From contig JAEZGQ010000102.1 in assembly GCA_023416895.1 (NCBI GenBank), forward strand, positions 1 through 9,331: a DNA stretch of 9,331 nucleotides. The letters run 5' to 3'. The stretch is from Bacillota bacterium (GTDB lineage: Bacteria > Bacillota > Clostridia > Christensenellales > CAG-138). Under the pieces are notes generated by a model. It worked only from the letters and a program-made list of their open reading frames with translations. It ran no database searches and was not told the DNA's origin. This document shows, in pieces, positions 5,668-9,331 of the stretch; position 1 is the stretch's first letter; each line of letters starts with the position of its first letter. A program made the position numbers and the translations under genes.

Positions 5668-6457
5668 GCTTTTTGAAAACGGTACGCTTGTAAAAACCGA
5701 AGCCCTCGGCAGAAACGTTATTTTTTTAGAAACGGTGGATTCTACAAACGCGTTTGCAAAGCGCATGGCGTATGAAGGTTGTCCGCACGGACAGCTTGTG
5801 GTAAGCGAGCACCAAACCGCGGGGCGCGGCAGGCGCGGCAGGGGGTGGAGCGACGAAAAGGAGCAATCCATATGCATGAGCGTTGTGCTGCGGCCGCCCG
5901 TCGCGGCGGAGCTTGCACCGCGCTACCCCATTGCGGCCGCACTCGGGCTTTGCGACGCGTTTGTATCGCTCGGAATCGCGGCAAAAATCAAATGGCCCAA
6001 CGATTTGCTATATGAAGAAAAGAAGCTTTCAGGCATCCTTCTGGAGGCGGGGTTTTGCGGCGGTGCAAGTTTTTTTGTGGTCGGCATTGGTATCAACGTA
6101 AATCAAACTTCGTTTCACGGGGAAATTAAGGACACAGCGACCTCGCTACGTCTTGCGGCAGGAAAAGAGCTTGCACGCGAAGTTGTACTTAGTGCGGCGC
6201 TTAATGCGATGGAGCCCGTATTTTCGCTTTGCGAAACGGATCAAGGTTTTAAAAGCATTCTTAACCGCTATGCGCCAGCTAGCTGTACACTGAAAAATAC
6301 GGTGGATGTCATGGGCGTAAACGGCGTGTTTCGCGGCGTGGCGGAGGCACTCGATGGGCTTGGTAGGCTGATGGTACGAACGTGCGATGGCGCGCTTGTT
6401 ACCGTAAACGCCGGAGATGTATCGGTGCGAGAAGCAAAAGAAGAACAGGAGGGCTGA
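5654..6457 (+). CDS. birA: Biotin--[acetyl-CoA-carboxylase] ligase, without DNA-binding domain
   Basis: The product is 268 residues. It activates biotin with ATP and attaches it to the lysine of biotin carrier domains such as that of acetyl-CoA carboxylase. Motifs present: ETVDSTNAFAK (early), the biotin/ATP loop GRGRRGRGW at 57-65, KWPNDL at 113-118, KKLSGIL with Lys124 at the expected biotin-contact position, and GIGINVN. A C-terminal SH3-like domain ends with GDVSVREA. The helix-turn-helix domain of E. coli BirA is missing, so it should not repress biotin genes. The start is ATG 5654, just behind GGAAGGGGAAG (5634-5644); it overlaps the end of recX. Its stop is one base before the next ATG, so these genes form a tight operon. 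Confidence 0.95.
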   Translation: MMRRELFENGTLVKTEALGRNVIFLETVDSTNAFAKRMAYEGCPHGQLVVSEHQTAGRGRRGRGWSDEKEQSICMSVVLRPPVAAELAPRYPIAAALGLCDAFVSLGIAAKIKWPNDLLYEEKKLSGILLEAGFCGGASFFVVGIGINVNQTSFHGEIKDTATSLRLAAGKELAREVVLSAALNAMEPVFSLCETDQGFKSILNRYAPASCTLKNTVDVMGVNGVFRGVAEALDGLGRLMVRTCDGALVTVNAGDVSVREAKEEQEG

Positions 6458-6458
6458 A

Positions 6459-7367
6459 ATGGCCGGTTATTTGACGCAGATCGAAGGCATAAAAGTTGGG
6501 CATTATACCGATGCTGTGGCGCTTACGGGCTGCACCGCCGTTTTGTGCGAGGGCGGCGCGGTTGCGGGTGTGGACGTGCGCGGCTGCGCGCCGGGAACCC
6601 GCGAAACGGATCTTCTGCGAGGCTACAACCTTGTGGACCGCATCCACGCGTTGATGCTGTGCGGCGGCAGCGCCTACGGCCTTGATGCGGCTTCCGGTGC
6701 CATGCAGTATTTGGAGGAAAAGGGGATTGGCTTTGTTTCACCGCCCGCTGTGGTGCCCATTGTGCCGGCAGCCGTCATTTTCGACCTTGGGATAGGCGAC
6801 TTCCGCGTTCGCCCGGGCAAACGGGAAGGATACTTGGCGTGTGAGGCCGCAAAGGACGGAGCGTTTGAGACGGGAAGCGTTGGCGCGGGTACGGGAGCGA
6901 CAATCGCGAAGCTGTTTGGCCCGCAACACGCGGCAAAGGGCGGGCTCGGCAGCTTTTGCGTGGAGCTTTTTGGAGGCGTAAAGGTTGCTGCACTTACGGT
7001 GGTGAATGCGCTTGGGGAGATTTACGACCCCGAAAATGGAAACATCGTTGCGGGCGCGCAAAAAGACGGGCGTCTCTTGACAAAAGAAGAAAAGATCCAT
7101 GCGGCTGCCGCGGCGTTTGGCAACACAACCATCGGCGTTGTTGCGACCAACGCGGCTTTAAGCCGTGAGGAAACAAACAAGCTGGCCGCCATTGCGCACG
7201 ATGGGTTGGCGCTTGCCATTCGCCCCGTGCATACCCCCTACGACGGCGATACATTTTTCGGGCTTTCCACCTCAAAGGTTTCGGGCGTGCCGTTTACGGC
7301 TATACTCATGGCGGCTGTGCAAGCGGTAAGCGGCTCCGTGCTCAATGCCGTGGGGTTTGACAAATAA
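6459..7367 (+). CDS. P1-family (DmpA/ThnT-like) self-processing aminopeptidase or amide hydrolase
   Basis: The product is 302 residues. Family S58/P1 members are N-terminal-nucleophile hydrolases that cut their own chain to expose a catalytic Ser or Thr. Visible family features are VGHYTD near the start, GTRETDLL, LMLCGGSAYGLDAASG, the GSVGAGTGATIAK segment, and GNTTIGVVATNA followed by HDGLALAIRPVHTPYDGDTFFGLST. By comparison with ThnT, where cleavage is Asn-Thr, the likely cleavage here is Asn222-Thr223, making a large N-terminal and a small C-terminal chain. The substrate is unknown; relatives act on D-amino acid or beta-peptide amides (DmpA, BapA) or pantetheine derivatives (ThnT). The start ATG 6459 has CAGGAGGG at 6447-6454 and lies one base after the birA stop. 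No signal peptide is seen. Confidence 0.88.
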   Translation: MAGYLTQIEGIKVGHYTDAVALTGCTAVLCEGGAVAGVDVRGCAPGTRETDLLRGYNLVDRIHALMLCGGSAYGLDAASGAMQYLEEKGIGFVSPPAVVPIVPAAVIFDLGIGDFRVRPGKREGYLACEAAKDGAFETGSVGAGTGATIAKLFGPQHAAKGGLGSFCVELFGGVKVAALTVVNALGEIYDPENGNIVAGAQKDGRLLTKEEKIHAAAAAFGNTTIGVVATNAALSREETNKLAAIAHDGLALAIRPVHTPYDGDTFFGLSTSKVSGVPFTAILMAAVQAVSGSVLNAVGFDK

Positions 7368-7384
7368 AGGTTCCATGGTAAAAT
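7357..7384 (+). promoter_or_regulatory. Consensus sigma-A promoter for acpS
   Basis: TTGACA (7357-7362), a 16-bp spacer and TAAAAT (7379-7384) with a TG extension at 7376-7377 make the best sigma-A match in the window. The -35 lies within the last codons of the upstream hydrolase gene (Phe-Asp-Lys). The start would be near 7391, with a leader of about 64 nt. Confidence 0.75.
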
Positions 7385-7454
7385 AGAGAAACACGCAGCG
7401 CGTCTGTTTTGTTCGGCCGAGGGCGTACCACAAAGTTGAAGGACGGATTTTTTC

Positions 7455-7823
7455 ATGGTGATAGGCACCGGTATCGACATCATCGAGGTTTCGAGGGTAA
7501 GCAAAGCATCGGAACGGGCCGGTTTTTTGGAGCGTATTTTTACGGCTGCGGAAAAGCAGTATTTTGAGCGGATGAACTTTAACCCGCAGACCATCGCTGG
7601 GATGTTTGCCGCAAAAGAGGCCATCGCAAAGGCGCTTGCCGTTGGGTTCAACGGTGTAAAATGGCGCGACATTGAAATTTTGCACGACGAGAAGGGTGCA
7701 CCGTATACCACGCTTAGCTGTGGGGCGCTGGATCGCATGAACGAGCTTTGCGGCAAAAGGGTGCTTGTAAGCATTTCACACATCAAGGAGCTTGCCATAG
7801 CGCAGGCGATTCTGGAAGATTAA
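7455..7823 (+). CDS. acpS: Holo-[acyl-carrier-protein] synthase
   Basis: The product is 122 residues, a normal length. AcpS moves 4'-phosphopantetheine from coenzyme A to the serine of acyl carrier protein, activating fatty acid synthesis in the cytoplasm. The metal-binding signature is complete: GTGIDIIEVSR with Asp8, FTAAEKQYF, and FAAKEAIAKAL with Glu55. The end has VSISHIKELAIAQAIL, also typical. The start at ATG 7455 has an AAGGACGG ribosome site about 9-11 bases upstream, slightly long spacing; the next codon is GTG and could be a minor alternative. It has its own promoter and is followed by a terminator-like hairpin, so it may be partly independent of both neighbours. Confidence 0.96.
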   Translation: MVIGTGIDIIEVSRVSKASERAGFLERIFTAAEKQYFERMNFNPQTIAGMFAAKEAIAKALAVGFNGVKWRDIEILHDEKGAPYTTLSCGALDRMNELCGKRVLVSISHIKELAIAQAILED

Positions 7824-7837
7824 TGGTATAAGAATAT

Positions 7838-7862
7838 GGGGCGGGGCAACCGCCCTGTTTTT
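7838..7862 (+). terminator. Terminator-like hairpin between acpS and nnrD
   Basis: GGGCGG (7839-7844) pairs with CCGCCC (7850-7855) around GGCAA, followed by TG and a T5 run (7858-7862). The stem is short but GC-only. No promoter is seen between it and the nnrD start 28 bases on, so read-through is probably needed for nnrD, and the hairpin may lower its level relative to acpS. Confidence 0.7.
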
Positions 7863-7889
7863 CAATGGAGCGGCTTTTAGGAGGTTGCT

Positions 7890-8744
7890 TTGGCACAGCT
7901 TCTTTCCTTTGAGGAAGTTAGAGGCTTTCTCGGTGAACGCGACAAACAATCCAACAAAGGAAGCCACGGCAAGGGATTGATGCTCGCCGGAAGCGAGGGC
8001 TTTTCGGGTGCTGCGGTTATGGCGTGTGCGGCGGCATTGCGCGCGGGGATCGGCACGCTTAAGGCGCTTGTACCGCAAAGCATCCTCCCTGCGTTTTACG
8101 CGCTGCCCGAAACCATGGCTACAGGCCTTATAGGTGCATGGGATGCACCGGATCTCCGTATGCTCAACTCGTTTCTTGATGCGTGCAGCTGCATCGCAGC
8201 GGGGCCGGGCATGGGGGGAGGGAGCGGCGTGACCACCGCGGTGCTTCGCGCGCTTGATGTGAAAAAGAAAATCGTGCTTGATGCCGATGCGCTCAATGCG
8301 CTTTCTCATACAAGCGCGTTTCCCCGCGTACTGCATTCCGAGGTTGTGCTTACGCCGCATCCGGGAGAAATGGCGCGACTTACAGGAAAAAGCGTGGAGC
8401 AAATTGCAGCGGCGCCCGAGCAAACGGCGCTCGAATACGCGGCAGCATGGGGCTGTACGGTGCTTTTAAAAAGCGCGGTGAGCTACATTGCTGCGCCGGA
8501 CGGGCGCGCATATCGCAACGAAACGGGCAACGCCGGGCTTGCAAAAGGCGGGAGCGGCGACGTTTTAACGGGCATCGTCCTTGCATTTTTAGGGCAGGGT
8601 CTTAAGCCGTTTGAGGCGGCTTGTGCGGCGGCGTATGTGCTGGGCGCATCGGCCGATCGGGCGATGGAGCTTTTGAAGGAACGCATGCTTCTCTCGCGCG
8701 ATGTGACGGAGGCCGTTTCAAAAACACTTGAACATTTTTTTTAA
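7890..8744 (+). CDS. nnrD: ADP-dependent NAD(P)H-hydrate dehydratase
   Basis: The product is 284 residues. The enzyme restores NAD(P)H from its damaged hydrated form, using ADP in bacteria. The ribokinase-like fold is recognised from SHGKGLMLAGSEGFSGA near residues 25-41, AGPGMG at 104-109, LDADALNAL, TPHPGEMARL at 155-164, and the nucleotide-binding KGGSGDVLTG at 219-228 with the catalytic Asp224. The N-terminal epimerase (NnrE) domain, often fused in one YjeF-type protein, is absent and no separate copy is in the window. The start is TTG 7890, five bases after AGGAGG (7879-7884); no in-frame ATG fits. The acpS-nnr order is common in Firmicutes. The gene ends in a T8 run that encodes Phe-Phe and the stop. 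Confidence 0.93.
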   Translation: MAQLLSFEEVRGFLGERDKQSNKGSHGKGLMLAGSEGFSGAAVMACAAALRAGIGTLKALVPQSILPAFYALPETMATGLIGAWDAPDLRMLNSFLDACSCIAAGPGMGGGSGVTTAVLRALDVKKKIVLDADALNALSHTSAFPRVLHSEVVLTPHPGEMARLTGKSVEQIAAAPEQTALEYAAAWGCTVLLKSAVSYIAAPDGRAYRNETGNAGLAKGGSGDVLTGIVLAFLGQGLKPFEAACAAAYVLGASADRAMELLKERMLLSRDVTEAVSKTLEHFF

Positions 8745-8801
8745 AAGCTTGCCGCGGCTGCGGCATCAATCAACCGTGCAACAAGGGAAAGGGGAAGCTT
8801 T

Positions 8802-9331
8802 ATGCTGGTATTGAAAAACGGACGGGTTCTTCCCATGGCGGGCGAGGAATTTACGGGCGACATCGCCGTGGAAAACGGAAAAATCAAGGCTTTGGGTAAA
8901 AACTTAAGCTATGCGGGAGCAAAGGAAATCGACCTTGGCGGCCGCTATGTGCTGCCCGGCTTTGTGGACGCTCATTGCCACATCGGCATGTGGGAAGACG
9001 GCATCCGCGAGGAGGGGGACGACGGAAACGAAATGAGTAACCCCGTTACCCCGGAACTTCGCGCAATCGACGCCATCAATCCCTACGACCGCTGCTTCAC
9101 CGAGGCGCGCGAAGCGGGCGTTACTACCTGCGTTACCGGCCCGGGCAGCGCAAACGTAATCGGCGGGCAGTTCGTCGCCATGAAAACCTTCGGCAGCTGC
9201 ATGGAGGATATGATCTTAAGATTCCCCGTGGCCATGAAGATGGCGTTTGGCGAAAACCCCAAGCGCGTTTACAAATCCCAAAAGGCGACTCCGCAAACCC
9301 GCATGGCGACCGCGGGGGTGCTTCGTAAGGC
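8802..9331 (+). CDS. Amidohydrolase, imidazolonepropionase-like (COG1228 type), N-terminal part
   Basis: The reading frame from ATG 8802 stays open to the window edge (176 complete codons), about half of a typical 380-400-residue family member. It begins MLVLKNGRVLPMAG, followed by GDIAVENGKIKALGKNL and IDLGGRYVLPGFVDAHCHIG. The last contains the metal-binding His58-x-His60 at the end of the first barrel strand. Later segments EAREAGVTTCVTGPGSANVIGGQ and AMKMAFGENPKRVY are typical of metal-dependent amidohydrolases related to imidazolonepropionase. The remaining metal ligands lie beyond the window, and the substrate cannot be named. The ribosome site is AAAGGGGAAG at 8788-8797. The gene lies 57 bases after nnrD without a visible promoter or proper terminator, so co-transcription is likely. 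Confidence 0.85.
   Translation, partial: MLVLKNGRVLPMAGEEFTGDIAVENGKIKALGKNLSYAGAKEIDLGGRYVLPGFVDAHCHIGMWEDGIREEGDDGNEMSNPVTPELRAIDAINPYDRCFTEAREAGVTTCVTGPGSANVIGGQFVAMKTFGSCMEDMILRFPVAMKMAFGENPKRVYKSQKATPQTRMATAGVLRK

Noticed and set aside
7776..8423. 215-codon minus-strand open frame
   Set aside because: Antisense to nnrD and the end of acpS, with an Arg/His-rich composition typical of a shadow frame and no ribosome site.
8750..8765. TGCCGC-GGCT-GCGGCA hairpin after nnrD as a terminator
   Set aside because: No T-run follows on the plus strand; the T8 run precedes the stem and is part of the nnrD coding end.
1..9331. CRISPR array, insertion sequence, integrase or toxin-antitoxin system
   Set aside because: No regularly spaced repeats, transposase motifs or small paired toxin-antitoxin genes were found on either strand.

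Overview
The window looks like a chromosomal stretch from a spore-forming, moderately GC-rich member of the Firmicutes (class Clostridia or a close relative). The evidence is two CotF-type spore coat genes, a ClpC-type chaperone, a ThiI without a rhodanese domain next to a dedicated cysteine desulfurase, a biotin ligase without a DNA-binding domain, strong purine-rich Shine-Dalgarno sequences, and recognisable sigma-A elements. I cannot place it to genus. No phage, transposase, CRISPR, tRNA or rRNA signal is visible. Most genes are conserved housekeeping genes.

Layout. (1) 1-305, minus: start of clpC, running off the left edge. (2) 306-604: divergent promoter region between clpC and a cysteine desulfurase, with two face-to-face copies of an extended -10 box. 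(3) 605-2930, plus: cysteine desulfurase (nifZ-like) and thiI, a two-gene unit for sulfur transfer to 4-thiouridine in tRNA. (4) 2931-3220: terminator, a structured intergenic repeat (copy A) and a clear promoter. (5) 3221-4275, plus: a DUF3298/RsiV-like lipoprotein translationally coupled to a 68-residue protein with eight cysteines. (6) 4276-4523: a second diverged copy of the repeat (copy B), which supplies terminators in both directions between convergent operons. (7) 4524-5048, minus: two small CotF-like coat genes. (8) 5140-7367, plus: recX, birA and a P1-family (DmpA/ThnT-like) self-processing hydrolase, overlapping or almost touching. (9) 7455-8744, plus: acpS with its own consensus promoter, a terminator-like hairpin, then nnrD (NAD(P)H-hydrate dehydratase). 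(10) 8802-9331, plus: the start of a COG1228-type amidohydrolase, running off the right edge.

How the genes fit together. The desulfurase takes sulfur from cysteine and passes it to ThiI for tRNA modification. BirA and AcpS both post-translationally activate carrier proteins, by attaching biotin and 4'-phosphopantetheine respectively. NnrD repairs hydrated NAD(P)H. RecX restrains RecA. The least explained parts are the lipoprotein/eight-cysteine pair, the intergenic repeat family, and the facing promoters upstream of clpC and nifZ. No wholly new multi-gene system is evident.
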